Part shown: piece after piece, positions 1-7,369 of the stretch
Position numbering within the stretch: the stretch's first letter is position 1
Layout: every line of letters begins with the position of its first letter
Assembly: GCA_951800675.1 (NCBI GenBank)
Contig: CATOKC010000029.1
Location: 1 to 29,416 of the forward strand
Length of the DNA stretch: 29,416 nucleotides
Direction: 5' to 3'
From: an uncultured Oscillibacter sp.
Lineage (GTDB): Bacteria; Bacillota_A; Clostridia; Oscillospirales; Oscillospiraceae
Translations under genes and position numbers: made by a program
Notes under the pieces: generated by a model
What the model was told of the DNA's origin: nothing
The model's input: the letters and a program-made list of their open reading frames with translations, nothing else
Databases searched by the model: none

Positions 1-47
1 TTTTCAAGTTCGATCCTCAAACCCTTGCGCCCCAACCGCCTCGGTCA

Positions 48-173
48 GACAGCTTTGCTAGATTACCACGTCTTTCCTCGTTTGTCAAGTGCTTTTTTCG
101 ATTTCTTTTTGAATTCGACTTTTTTCACTTGACGCCCGCCTGTCCTCCCGGACAGCTTTGCTAGATTACCACG
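48..173. repeat. 23-bp direct repeat, two copies
   Basis: Positions 48-70 and 151-173 are identical over 23 bp and lie 103 bp apart. Each copy contains the -10 element and start region of a leftward promoter (listed separately), so the repeat is best read as a duplicated promoter and start region rather than a mobile repeat. Confidence 0.85.
60..88 (-). promoter_or_regulatory. leftward promoter, proximal copy
   Basis: On the minus strand TTGACA (83-88) is followed after exactly 17 bp by TAATCT (60-65). The predicted start falls in the repeated AGCAAAGCTGTC segment. No gene for it is inside the window; the transcript would leave by the left edge. Confidence 0.7.
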
Positions 174-192
174 CTATACCCTGTTTTGTCAA
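163..192 (-). promoter_or_regulatory. leftward promoter, distal copy
   Basis: On the minus strand TTGACA (187-192) and TAATCT (163-168) are 18 bp apart, followed by the same start region as the proximal copy. Tandem strong promoters with a shared start sequence are typical of rRNA operons in Firmicutes; that identity is inferred, since the transcribed gene is off the edge. Confidence 0.65.
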
Positions 193-303
193 TCCCCTTT
201 TTTCTCTTTTTTCGCCTTTTTTGGAAAATGCCGGAGATTGCTCTTTTATTTGGTATGACCTATGGGTAATTTTAAAATCCGCCTGTGCAAATCCGGCGGT
301 TTG

Positions 304-312
304 TGCTATACT
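304..312 (+). promoter_or_regulatory. extended -10 promoter for the YhaN-like ATPase
   Basis: TGC followed by TATACT (307-312) is an extended -10 element. The hexamer 17 bp upstream is a poor -35. It would give a leader of about 80 nt before the TTG start at 402. Confidence 0.45.
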
Positions 313-401
313 GTCCTCTATGGTCTCCGCCTTTCGCCGGAACTATGTAAGGCGGAGCCTGGAAAAATGTTACATAAGAATGATCAAAGGAGCTGATTTC
401 T

Positions 402-2651
402 TTGCTGATACGCCGCATGACCGCCACCTTCGGAAAGCTCCGGGAGCAAACCCTGGAGCTTCAGGAGGGACTGAACATCCTTCAGGCCCCCAACGAAACG
501 GGGAAATCCACCTGGTGCGCCTTCCTCCTCGCCATGCTCTACGGCGTCAATACCAAGGAGCGGGACCGGGCCGGCGTCCTTGCGGACAAGAACCATTACG
601 CTCCCTGGTCCGGCGGGTCCATGTCCGGCCGTCTGGACTGCCGGACGGGGGACGACGCTCTGACCCTGTTCCGCACCACCCGCCGCCAGACGGCCCCCAT
701 GGGGGACTTCCAGGCCCTCTACACCGGCACCGCCGATCCGGTCCCCGGCCTCACCGGGGCCAACTGCGGGGAGACGCTGCTGGGGGTCAGCCGGGAGGTC
801 TATGCCCGCAGCGCCTTTATCCGTCAGGGGGGCGTGGCCGTCACCCAGGACCCGGGACTGGAGCGGCGCATCGCCGCCCTGGTCACCTCCGGGGAGGAGG
901 ACACCTCGTATACAGAGGCGGTGGAGGCCCTGAAAAAGCAGCTCAACCGCCGCCGCCACAACAAAACCGGCCAGCTCCCCACTCTGGAAGCGGAGCTCCA
1001 GGAGACGGAGGCGCTGCTGGCCTCCCAGGCGGAGCTCTTCCGCCAGCGGGAGAGCCTGCTGTCCCGCTCGGCGGAGCTGGAGGCCCGGGAGACCTCTTTA
1101 AAAGAGGAGCTGTCCGCCCTGGACCGCTGGGACCGCCATCAAAAGCGGCAGGAGCTGCAACGGGTAGAGGAGGCCGCCCTCCAGGCGGAGGAGCAGGCCG
1201 CCGCCCTCCGCCGCCGCCTGGAGGAGGAGGGTATTCCCGAAAACGACCTGACGGGCCGCCTTCGGGGGGCCATCGTGAACCTGAACACCCTCCGCAAAAA
1301 CGCGGAGAAGGCCCAGGGGAAATACGACGAGGCCAAAGCCGCCCTGGCCCAGGCGGAGGAGGCGCTGTCCGCCAGCCCCTTCGCCGGGCAGACGGCGGAG
1401 GAGGCCCGGCGAACCGCCGCCGATCCCCTTCCAGCGGCCAAGCGCCCCCTGGCCCCCCTGCTGCTGACGGCTCTGGCCTGTCTCTGCGCCGCCCTGGGGG
1501 CGGGATACGGCGTGTACTTCTATTTTCACGACCTTTATGCCGGCCTGGGGACTGCCGCCGGTCTGCTGGTCCTGACCGCTCTGGTCTCCCTGCTCCTCTG
1601 GAAACGGGCGGGGAACAAGGCGAGAGCCGCCGCTCTCACGGCCCGCTATCAAACCGCCGACCCGGTGGCGATCTCCGCCCTGGCGGACGCCTATGTAACG
1701 CTTCTGGCAAACCGGGACGCCGCCACGCGGGAGGCCGCCGCCAAGGCCGCCGCCGCCCAGGGCCTCTGGCAGTCCGTGGACGTGAACGCCGACGGCATTT
1801 TAGAGGAGGTCCGCCGCTTCGCCCCCGCAGCCTATGATATTCCCTCCGCCGACGCGGCCCTCCGGGCCAGCGCCCTTCTCCGCAAGGAGCTCCGGGAGGC
1901 GGAGAAGGCCGCCCACGAGGCCCGCCTTCGGGCGGAGTTCCAATCCGGGGGCACCCCCGCGCCGGAGAATCCAGACGCCCCGTCCCCCACGCCGCCCCCC
2001 CGCAGCCGGGAGGCCGCCGCCGAAGAGCTGGAGGCCGTTCAGGCGGACCTGACCCTGCTCCGCTCCAATCTGGACCGCGTCGCCGGCCGGCTGGCCGCCG
2101 CCGGAGACCCCCTGACCCTCCAGGCCGCCGCCGAGCGGCTGACGGATGAAATCGCCGCCCTGGAGGGGGAGTACGCCGCCATCGAGCTGGCCATGTCCAC
2201 CCTGGCCCGCGCCAACACCCAGCTCCAGGGCCGCTTCTCTCCCGCCCTGGGAACGCGGGCCGCGGAAATCTTTGGCCGCCTCACCGGCGGAGCCTACACC
2301 GGCGTCATCCTGGACAAGGCCCTCCATGTCTCGGCGGAATCCGCGGACGCCGGCGTCCCCCGGGACGCGGGCTATCTCTCCGCCGGGGCGGCGGACCAGC
2401 TGTATCTGGCCGTGCGCCTGGCGGTCTGCGACCTGGTTTTGCCCTCGGAAAACGCCGTCCCCATCGTCCTGGACGACGCCCTGGCCAGCTTTGACGACGC
2501 CCGCTGCGCCGCCGCCCTGGACTATCTGCGGAAGGAGGCGGAAACACGCCAAATTCTGCTCTTCACCTGCCACAGCCGGGAGGCGGCCCATTTCCAAAAC
2601 GATCCCGCCGTCTCCATCCAGCACTTGACGGCCCCGGCGGAGAGGGTATAA
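402..2651 (+). CDS. YhaN/SbcC-like ABC-type ATPase with central membrane segment
   Basis: A 749-aa ATPase of the SMC/Rad50/SbcC type, closest in layout to YhaN. The N-terminus has a Walker A loop, APNETGKST at residues 29-37. Long charged coiled-coil stretches follow on both sides of two hydrophobic helices at about residues 350-372 and 378-398. The C-terminal half of the ATPase has the signature LSAGAADQ (about 659-666) and a Walker B, VPIVLDD (about 686-692). The start is TTG at 402 with AAAGGAGC (386-393) just upstream; the methionine-initiated reading frames upstream are in another frame. YhaN-type proteins usually act with a YhaO/SbcD-like nuclease in DNA-end processing. No such partner is adjacent: upstream is a leftward promoter region and downstream is mrp. 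The exact substrate is unknown. Confidence 0.85.
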   Translation: MLIRRMTATFGKLREQTLELQEGLNILQAPNETGKSTWCAFLLAMLYGVNTKERDRAGVLADKNHYAPWSGGSMSGRLDCRTGDDALTLFRTTRRQTAPMGDFQALYTGTADPVPGLTGANCGETLLGVSREVYARSAFIRQGGVAVTQDPGLERRIAALVTSGEEDTSYTEAVEALKKQLNRRRHNKTGQLPTLEAELQETEALLASQAELFRQRESLLSRSAELEARETSLKEELSALDRWDRHQKRQELQRVEEAALQAEEQAAALRRRLEEEGIPENDLTGRLRGAIVNLNTLRKNAEKAQGKYDEAKAALAQAEEALSASPFAGQTAEEARRTAADPLPAAKRPLAPLLLTALACLCAALGAGYGVYFYFHDLYAGLGTAAGLLVLTALVSLLLWKRAGNKARAAALTARYQTADPVAISALADAYVTLLANRDAATREAAAKAAAAQGLWQSVDVNADGILEEVRRFAPAAYDIPSADAALRASALLRKELREAEKAAHEARLRAEFQSGGTPAPENPDAPSPTPPPRSREAAAEELEAVQADLTLLRSNLDRVAGRLAAAGDPLTLQAAAERLTDEIAALEGEYAAIELAMSTLARANTQLQGRFSPALGTRAAEIFGRLTGGAYTGVILDKALHVSAESADAGVPRDAGYLSAGAADQLYLAVRLAVCDLVLPSENAVPIVLDDALASFDDARCAAALDYLRKEAETRQILLFTCHSREAAHFQNDPAVSIQHLTAPAERV

Positions 2652-2691
2652 AATGAACTTCATCAACTTGATTTAAGAGGAGAACAGCACC

Positions 2692-3513
2692 ATGAGCGAA
2701 TGTACCCACGACTGCTCCACCTGCGGCGAGTCCTGTGCGGACCGCCAGGAGCCCCAGTCCCTTCTAAAAGAGTGTAACCCCCACGCCCGGGTGGGCAAGG
2801 TCTTTGGCGTCGTCTCCGGCAAGGGCGGCGTCGGCAAGTCCATGGTCACCAGCCAGCTGGCGGTGACCATGCGCCGCCGGGGCCATGCCGTCGGCATTCT
2901 GGACGCCGACGTCACCGGCCCCTCCATCCCCAAGGCCTTCGGCGTCCACGGCCAGGCCGTGGGCGGGGAGGACGGCATTTACCCCATGGAGTCCCGCTCC
3001 GGCATCCAGATGATATCGACGAACCTGCTCCTGCCCAACGAGACGGACCCGGTGATCTGGCGGGGGCCCGTCATCTCCGGCGTGGTCCAGCAGTTCTGGA
3101 CGGACGTCCTCTGGAACTGCGACTATCTCTTTGTCGACATGCCTCCCGGCACCGGGGACGTGTCCCTCTCCGTTTTCCAGTCCATCCCCCTGGACGGCAT
3201 CGTGGTGGTGGCCTCCCCCCAGGAGCTGGTTTCCATGGTGGTGGAAAAGGCCGTGAAGATGGCGGAGATGATGGAGGTGCCCATCCTGGGCCTCATCGAG
3301 AACATGAGCTATGTTCTCTGCCCCGACTGCGGGAAAAAGCTCCGCCTCTTCGGCGAGGGCAAAACGGCGGAGGCCGCCCAGCGCCATCAGCTGCCCCTGC
3401 TGGCGGAAATGCCCATCGACCCGTCCCTCGCGGCCCTTGTGGACGGGGGGGACATCGAGTCCTTCCAGGGCAATTGGCTGGACGCCGCCGCCGATCTGCT
3501 GGAGAAAACATAA
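2692..3513 (+). CDS. mrp: Mrp/NBP35-family Fe-S cluster carrier ATPase
   Basis: A 273-aa cytoplasmic P-loop ATPase of the Mrp/ApbC/NBP35 family, which assembles or transfers 4Fe-4S clusters to apo-proteins. The N-terminal 18 residues carry four cysteines in an NBP35-like pattern (CTHDCSTCGESC). A deviant Walker A, GKGGVGKS, lies near residues 43-50. The switch motif VDMPPGTGD and the C-terminal CPDCGKK pair, which bridges the dimer cluster, are both present. The ATG at 2692 follows AAGAGGAG. The gene lies 40 bp after the YhaN-like ATPase, so cotranscription is likely. A hairpin terminator follows. Confidence 0.93.
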   Translation: MSECTHDCSTCGESCADRQEPQSLLKECNPHARVGKVFGVVSGKGGVGKSMVTSQLAVTMRRRGHAVGILDADVTGPSIPKAFGVHGQAVGGEDGIYPMESRSGIQMISTNLLLPNETDPVIWRGPVISGVVQQFWTDVLWNCDYLFVDMPPGTGDVSLSVFQSIPLDGIVVVASPQELVSMVVEKAVKMAEMMEVPILGLIENMSYVLCPDCGKKLRLFGEGKTAEAAQRHQLPLLAEMPIDPSLAALVDGGDIESFQGNWLDAAADLLEKT

Positions 3514-3522
3514 GCCAAAATT

Positions 3523-3566
3523 GCGCTCCGTCCCCGGAATCCCAGGGCGGAGCGCGGCCTTTTTCC
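3523..3566 (+). terminator. intrinsic terminator after mrp
   Basis: GCGCTCCG (3523-3530) pairs with CGGAGCGC (3548-3555), with further partial pairing inside the loop, followed by GGCCTTTTTCC. It starts 9 bp after the mrp stop. Confidence 0.8.
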
Positions 3567-3603
3567 AAAAATATGTACTGACCGCGCAAGGCGCTCCGCC
3601 CTG
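3543..3603. repeat. 13-bp perfect inverted repeat overlapping the mrp terminator
   Basis: CAGGGCGGAGCGC (3543-3555) is the exact reverse complement of 3591-3603, with a 35-nt spacer. The left arm is also the 3' arm of the mrp terminator, so the two hairpins exclude each other. Confidence 0.7.
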
Positions 3604-3622
3604 ATTTTGTCGGGAACGGCAA

Positions 3623-3651
3623 TTGCAAAAGCCGCCGGGATTCGACATAAT
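3623..3651 (+). promoter_or_regulatory. xpt promoter
   Basis: TTGCAA (3623-3628), 17 bp, CATAAT (3646-3651). The start would be near 3658, leaving about 30 nt before the ATG. That is too short for a purine riboswitch, which is the usual control of xpt in Bacillus. Confidence 0.7.
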
Positions 3652-3687
3652 AAAGGGGAACAATCTGATAAGCAGGAGGAATGTACC

Positions 3688-4263
3688 ATGCAGGAGCTGA
3701 AAGACCGCATCGTGAAGGAGGGCAAGGTCCTCCCGGGAAACATCATCAAGGTGGACGGATTCCTGAACCACCGCGTGGACACGGAGCTGATGGACCACAT
3801 CGCCCAGGAGCTGGGAACGCATTTCGATATGGACGGCGTGGACGTGATTCTCACCGCCGAGGCCAGCGGCATCGCCCTGGCGGCGGTAGTGGCCCGCCAT
3901 TTCAAAAAGCCCATGATCTTCGCCAAAAAGGCCAAGAGCGACAACATCGAGGGCGGCCTGTATCAAAGCGACATTTTCTCCTATACTTATAAGAAAAAGG
4001 TCACCCTCCTGGTCAGCAAGGAGTGGCTCCACGCCGGGGACCGGGTGCTGGTGGTGGACGACTTCATGGCCAACGGTGAGGCCATGCGGGGCCTGTGCGA
4101 CATCGTGGAGAAGGCCGGGGCGAAGCTCGTGGGCATCGGCTGCGCCGTGGAAAAGGGCTTCCAGGGCGGCGGCGACCGCCTCCGGGAGGCGGGGGTAAAC
4201 CTCCACTCCCTGGCCATTATTGAAAGCGCCGAGCCCGGCAGCATCGTCTTCCGGGAGGAATAA
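3688..4263 (+). CDS. xpt: xanthine phosphoribosyltransferase
   Basis: A 191-aa purine-salvage enzyme that joins xanthine and PRPP to make XMP, which GuaA (encoded further on) converts to GMP. Visible features are the N-terminal MQELKDRIVKEGK typical of Xpt, the base-recognition region LTAEASGIALA, and the PRPP-binding motif VLVVDDFMANGEA. Length matches the family (about 190 aa). The ATG at 3688 has AGGAGGA 8 nt upstream; a longer frame beginning at 3607 lacks a ribosome site and predates the promoter -10. Substrate preference for xanthine over hypoxanthine rests on overall similarity. Confidence 0.93.
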   Translation: MQELKDRIVKEGKVLPGNIIKVDGFLNHRVDTELMDHIAQELGTHFDMDGVDVILTAEASGIALAAVVARHFKKPMIFAKKAKSDNIEGGLYQSDIFSYTYKKKVTLLVSKEWLHAGDRVLVVDDFMANGEAMRGLCDIVEKAGAKLVGIGCAVEKGFQGGGDRLREAGVNLHSLAIIESAEPGSIVFREE

Positions 4264-4338
4264 TTCCCCCTCCCCGCAACCTCCCCGCACCTTTTCTCGT
4301 CTTTACAGATAGACGGATTTTGAAAAGGAGGCTTTCCC

Positions 4339-4959
4339 ATGAAACGAATCTTGTTCCCCCTGTGCCTCGCGGGCCTGCTGCTCCTCTCCGCCTGCCGGGG
4401 GAAGGAGACGGCCGACGCCAAGCCCGTGATCTACCTCTACCCGGAGAAGGAGACGGAGGTCACCGTCCGCCTGGACTACGACGGAACACTCACCTGCACC
4501 TATCCCGCCTATGAAGACGGCTGGACCGTCACCGCCGCCCCGGACGGCGCCCTGACAGACGAAGCCGGCCAGACCTACAGCTACCTCTACTGGGAGGGCG
4601 TGACCCGGACAGAGTACGACTTCTCCCGGGGCTTCTGCGTTCCCGGCGGAGAAACCGCCGCTTTTTTGGAGGACGCCCTCAGCCGCCTGGGCCTCACCCG
4701 CCGGGAGGCCAACGAATTCATCGTCTACTGGCTTCCCCGGATGGAGGCCAATCCCTATAACCTGATCGCCTTCCAGGCGGAGGACTACACGAATCACGCC
4801 CGCCTTACCGTCACCCCGGAGCCGGACAGCCTCCTCCGGGTCTTTATGGCCTGGAAGCCTCTGGAGGCTCCAATGGAAATTCCGCCCCAGGAGCTTCCCG
4901 CCTTTAAGCGCGCCGGCTTCACCGTGGTGGAGTGGGGCGGGGCGGAACTCCCCTCCTGA
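4339..4959 (+). CDS. lipoprotein of unknown function with KPVIYLYP motif
   Basis: A 206-aa predicted lipoprotein. The signal peptide ends in a lipobox LSAC with the acylated cysteine at residue 19. The mature part begins with charged residues and then KPVIYLYPEKETEVTVRL, a short motif I have seen in uncharacterised bacterial surface proteins but cannot tie to a function. The rest is a soluble, probably beta-rich domain with many Trp and Tyr residues and no catalytic signature I can name. AAAAGGAGG stands directly upstream. It lies 75 bp after xpt and 75 bp before guaA, all on the same strand. Confidence 0.8.
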   Translation: MKRILFPLCLAGLLLLSACRGKETADAKPVIYLYPEKETEVTVRLDYDGTLTCTYPAYEDGWTVTAAPDGALTDEAGQTYSYLYWEGVTRTEYDFSRGFCVPGGETAAFLEDALSRLGLTRREANEFIVYWLPRMEANPYNLIAFQAEDYTNHARLTVTPEPDSLLRVFMAWKPLEAPMEIPPQELPAFKRAGFTVVEWGGAELPS

Positions 4960-5034
4960 CGCGCTTCCCTAATCTAGGGCGGCGTCTCCGTCCCCTGGAC
5001 GGCCAAATCTAACGAAAGAACCGAGGAACTGTTT

Positions 5035-6576
5035 ATGCCCCATCAAACCGTCGTCATCCTGGACTTTGGCGGCCAGTACAACCAGCTCATCGCCCGCCGG
5101 GTCCGGGAGCAGGGGGTTTACTGTGAGGTCAAGCCCTATACCACCCCCATCGCGGACCTGAAGTCCATGAACCCCATCGGCGTCATCCTCACCGGGGGCC
5201 CCGGCAGCGTCTACGACCCTTCCGCCCCCCAGGCGGACCCGGAGCTTTTCCATCTGGGCGTGCCGGTCCTTGGCATCTGCTACGGCTGCCAGCTCCTGGC
5301 CCATCATCTGGGAGGCCGGGTAACCCCCGCCCAGAGCGATTCCGCCCGGGAGTACGGCAAGACCGAGACCTCCTTCGACACGAACTGCAAGCTCTTCCGG
5401 GGCCTTCCCGCGAAAAGCGTCACCTGGATGAGCCACGGGGACTACATGGAGAAGGTCCCCGAGGGCTTCCGGCTCTATGCCCGCAGCGCCGCCTGTCCCA
5501 ACGTGGCCACCGCCGACGAGGCCCGGGGCTTCTACGGCGTGCAGTTCCACCCGGAGGTAAACCACACCGAACAGGGCGCGGCCATGCTCCGGAACTTCCT
5601 CTACGAAATCTGCGGGGCCTCCGGCGACTGGACCATGGAGGACTATAAGGAAACCGCCGTCCGCCGCCTCCGGGAAACGATCGGAGACGGAAGGGTCCTC
5701 CTGGCCCTCAGCGGCGGGGTGGACAGCTCCGTGGCCGCCGCCCTGCTGGCGGAGGCCGTGGGGCCCCAGCTCACCTGCGTCTTTGTGGACCACGGCCTCC
5801 TGCGCCTGAACGAGGGAGACGAGGTGGAGGCCGCCTTCTCCCAGTGGGACATTCGCCTCGTCCGGGTCAACGCGGAGGACCGCTTCCTGGAGAAACTGGC
5901 CGGCGTCACAGAGCCGGAGGCCAAGCGAAAGCGCGTCGGCGAGGAGTTCATCCGGGTCTTTGAGGCGGAGGCCCGCGAAATCGGCCAAGTGGATTACCTG
6001 GCCCAGGGCACCATCTACCCCGATGTCATCGAGTCCGGGGCGGGAGACGCCGCCGTCATCAAAAGCCACCACAACGTGGGGGGCCTGCCGGACTGCGTGG
6101 ATTTCAAGGAGATTTTAGAGCCCCTGCGGATGCTCTTCAAGGACGAGGTGCGGCGGCTGGGCCGGGAGCTGGGCCTGCCGGAATACCTGGTAAGCCGCCA
6201 GCCCTTCCCGGGCCCGGGCCTTGCCATCCGCTGCGTCGGCGAGGTGACGAAGGAAAAGCTGGGCCTGCTCCGCCGCGCGGACTTCATATTCCGGGACGAG
6301 ATCGCCAAGGCGGGCCTTGCCGGGACCATGGACCAATACTTCGCCGCGCTGACGAATCTGCGCAGCGTGGGGGTCATGGGGGATGGCCGGACCTATGACT
6401 ACGCCCTGGCCCTGCGGAGCGTCACCACCACCGACTTCATGACGGCGGACTGGGCCCGGATTCCCTATGAGGTCCTGGACCGGATCAGCGTCCGGGTGGT
6501 GAACGAGGTGCCCCATATCAACCGGGTGCTGTACGACATCACCTCCAAGCCCCCGGCGACGATTGAATACGAATAA
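5035..6576 (+). CDS. guaA: GMP synthase (glutamine-hydrolysing)
   Basis: A 513-aa bifunctional enzyme that aminates XMP to GMP with glutamine and ATP. The N-terminal class I glutamine amidotransferase domain has the nucleophile Cys82 (GICYGCQ) and the His173/Glu175 pair (QFHPEV). The ATP-pyrophosphatase domain has the PP-loop SGGVDSS at 227-233. The dimerisation domain ends in the conserved PPATIEYE. Length is standard. The start at 5035 follows GAGGAA. The final codons (ATT GAA TAC GAA TAA) are repeated with one change at 11753-11767, so the 3' end of the gene is the left edge of an island. The 3' end of guaA is a known integration target of genomic islands. Confidence 0.97.
   Translation: MPHQTVVILDFGGQYNQLIARRVREQGVYCEVKPYTTPIADLKSMNPIGVILTGGPGSVYDPSAPQADPELFHLGVPVLGICYGCQLLAHHLGGRVTPAQSDSAREYGKTETSFDTNCKLFRGLPAKSVTWMSHGDYMEKVPEGFRLYARSAACPNVATADEARGFYGVQFHPEVNHTEQGAAMLRNFLYEICGASGDWTMEDYKETAVRRLRETIGDGRVLLALSGGVDSSVAAALLAEAVGPQLTCVFVDHGLLRLNEGDEVEAAFSQWDIRLVRVNAEDRFLEKLAGVTEPEAKRKRVGEEFIRVFEAEAREIGQVDYLAQGTIYPDVIESGAGDAAVIKSHHNVGGLPDCVDFKEILEPLRMLFKDEVRRLGRELGLPEYLVSRQPFPGPGLAIRCVGEVTKEKLGLLRRADFIFRDEIAKAGLAGTMDQYFAALTNLRSVGVMGDGRTYDYALALRSVTTTDFMTADWARIPYEVLDRISVRVVNEVPHINRVLYDITSKPPATIEYE
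6562..6576 (+). repeat. left attachment-site-like repeat in the guaA 3' end
   Basis: ATTGAATACGAATAA, the last four codons and stop of guaA, matches 11753-11767 at 14 of 15 positions. Both copies encode IEYE-stop; the single difference is synonymous. Read as attL of an island. Confidence 0.7.
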
Positions 6577-6745
6577 ATCTTTAAAAGCAGAATCCCGTTT
6601 CGTTACAATGGCTCCGCAGTTTTAAGCCTTTTTTGACAACGATTTGATAGCGCTCCCCTTAGGCCGTATCTTTACTGTATCCCCGGTGGACCGCGGGTGA
6701 AAAGTGTTCCTCCGCGGCTTGTAGGTGACAAAAACCATATTAGAA
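6577..6745. other. intergenic, no gene seen
   Basis: The 169 bp after guaA hold a TTGACA at about 6634 without a convincing -10 and a CCGCGG pair flanking 15 nt near 6692-6718. I see no credible open frame or RNA gene here. Confidence 0.5.
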
Positions 6746-6782
6746 AGCCCTTACCGATGACAACATCGGTAAGGGCTTTTTG
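6746..6782. terminator. strong bidirectional terminator
   Basis: Perfect 14-bp stem (6746-6759 with 6764-6777), ACAA loop, T-run to the right and A-run to the left. It sits 12 bp beyond the stop of the leftward fragment at 6790-7074 and also closes guaA transcription from the left. Confidence 0.9.
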
Positions 6783-6789
6783 CTGTCTG

Positions 6790-7074
6790 TCAGTCCCTGC
6801 CCAGCCTGTCCTTGAACGCTTCCGCAAGGAAGTCGCTCAATTCCCTGGAGGGGACTTTGCCCCATTTCCGGGTGGTGTCGTACTTGGGGTAGTTGTCGCG
6901 CCAGCGGTCATAGTCCTCCCTGGCGATTTCCTTGGCCTCCAGCTTCTTGGCCCGCTCCGCCCATGCGGACAGCATTACAAGCATATCAGCATAGGTCTTG
7001 CCTCTGGTCTTATCCAGCCGCAGACAGATTTCACCGTCAATCTCCCCAGTGGTCAGGCCCCGTATGTTCTCCAA
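6790..7074 (-). pseudogene. probable 3' fragment of a mobile-element gene, unknown family
   Basis: A 94-codon open frame with a TTG as the only start-like codon and no good ribosome site. The same frame stays open about 30 further codons upstream without a start, reading ...GKPRFTLFALENIRGL into the listed part. This suggests the C-terminal piece of a longer protein cut off at its 5' end. The product is helical and charged (AERAKKLEAKEIAREDYD, then RKWGKVPSRELSDF). The style recalls proteins of clostridial conjugative elements, but I do not recognise the family. It ends 12 bp before a strong terminator, as a real gene would. Its GC-rich codon use differs from the restriction genes next door. 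Confidence 0.45.
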
Positions 7075-7184
7075 GGCAAAGAGAGTGAAGCGCGGCTTAC
7101 CCGCAACCTCGACCGCGCAGAGGCGCGGAACAGGACAAAAAGAAGGAGCCGCAACCGGACGGTAAAGGGGAAATCATGACTTGA
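7075..7184 (+). pseudogene. possible rightward gene-tail debris with frameshift
   Basis: On the plus strand one frame reads GKESEARLTRNLDRAEARNR and runs to 7179. One additional A in the A-run near 7136-7140 would join it to KKKEPQPDGKGEIMT-stop, ending at 7184, which looks like a natural C-terminus. Only one of this tail and the leftward fragment can be genuine over the shared bases. I take the whole stretch as scrambled mobile-element remnant. Confidence 0.3.
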
Positions 7185-7272
7185 AAAGACAATTTGACAC
7201 TTACCAATCAGGTTATGAACAAACCGCCGCTCCGAATCTCGGAGGGCCGATTTCATAAATTGTAGATATTTC

Positions 7273-7301
7273 TTGTAAATCCTGTCGAGGTATGCCATAA
7301 T
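7273..7301 (+). promoter_or_regulatory. promoter of the endonuclease gene
   Basis: TTGTAA (7273-7278), 17 bp, CATAAT (7296-7301), in the AT-rich 7185-7369 gap. The leader would be about 60 nt, ending with AAGGAGG (7356-7362) before the GTG. A small CTCCGA-atc-TCGGAG hairpin lies upstream near 7232-7246. Nothing else is evident in this gap. Confidence 0.55.
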
Positions 7302-7369
7302 TATTCTTATCTATTCTGTCAATTCTATCCACACCAATCTGGAACAGCCTTTAGGAAGGAGGCCATTTT

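Noticed and set aside
48..173. CRISPR-like array from the 23-bp repeat
   Set aside because: Only two copies, each carrying a -10 element in register with a -35. The promoter reading explains them fully.
158..1837. Long open frame of 559 codons overlapping the first ATPase gene
   Set aside because: Low-complexity Pro/Gly/Arg translation from GC-rich DNA in another frame. The ATPase frame has all its motifs and a ribosome site.
3604..3687. Purine riboswitch before xpt
   Set aside because: The promoter leaves only about 30 nt of leader and no three-way junction sequence is present.
2764..4290. 508-codon leftward open frame across mrp and xpt
   Set aside because: His/Gly/Val-rich shadow of two well-identified genes on the other strand, spanning their intergenic terminator and promoter.
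7053..7298. 81-codon leftward frame upstream of the mobile-element fragment
   Set aside because: Starts inside the endonuclease promoter, has no ribosome site and changes character midway. Treated as noise in the scrambled region.
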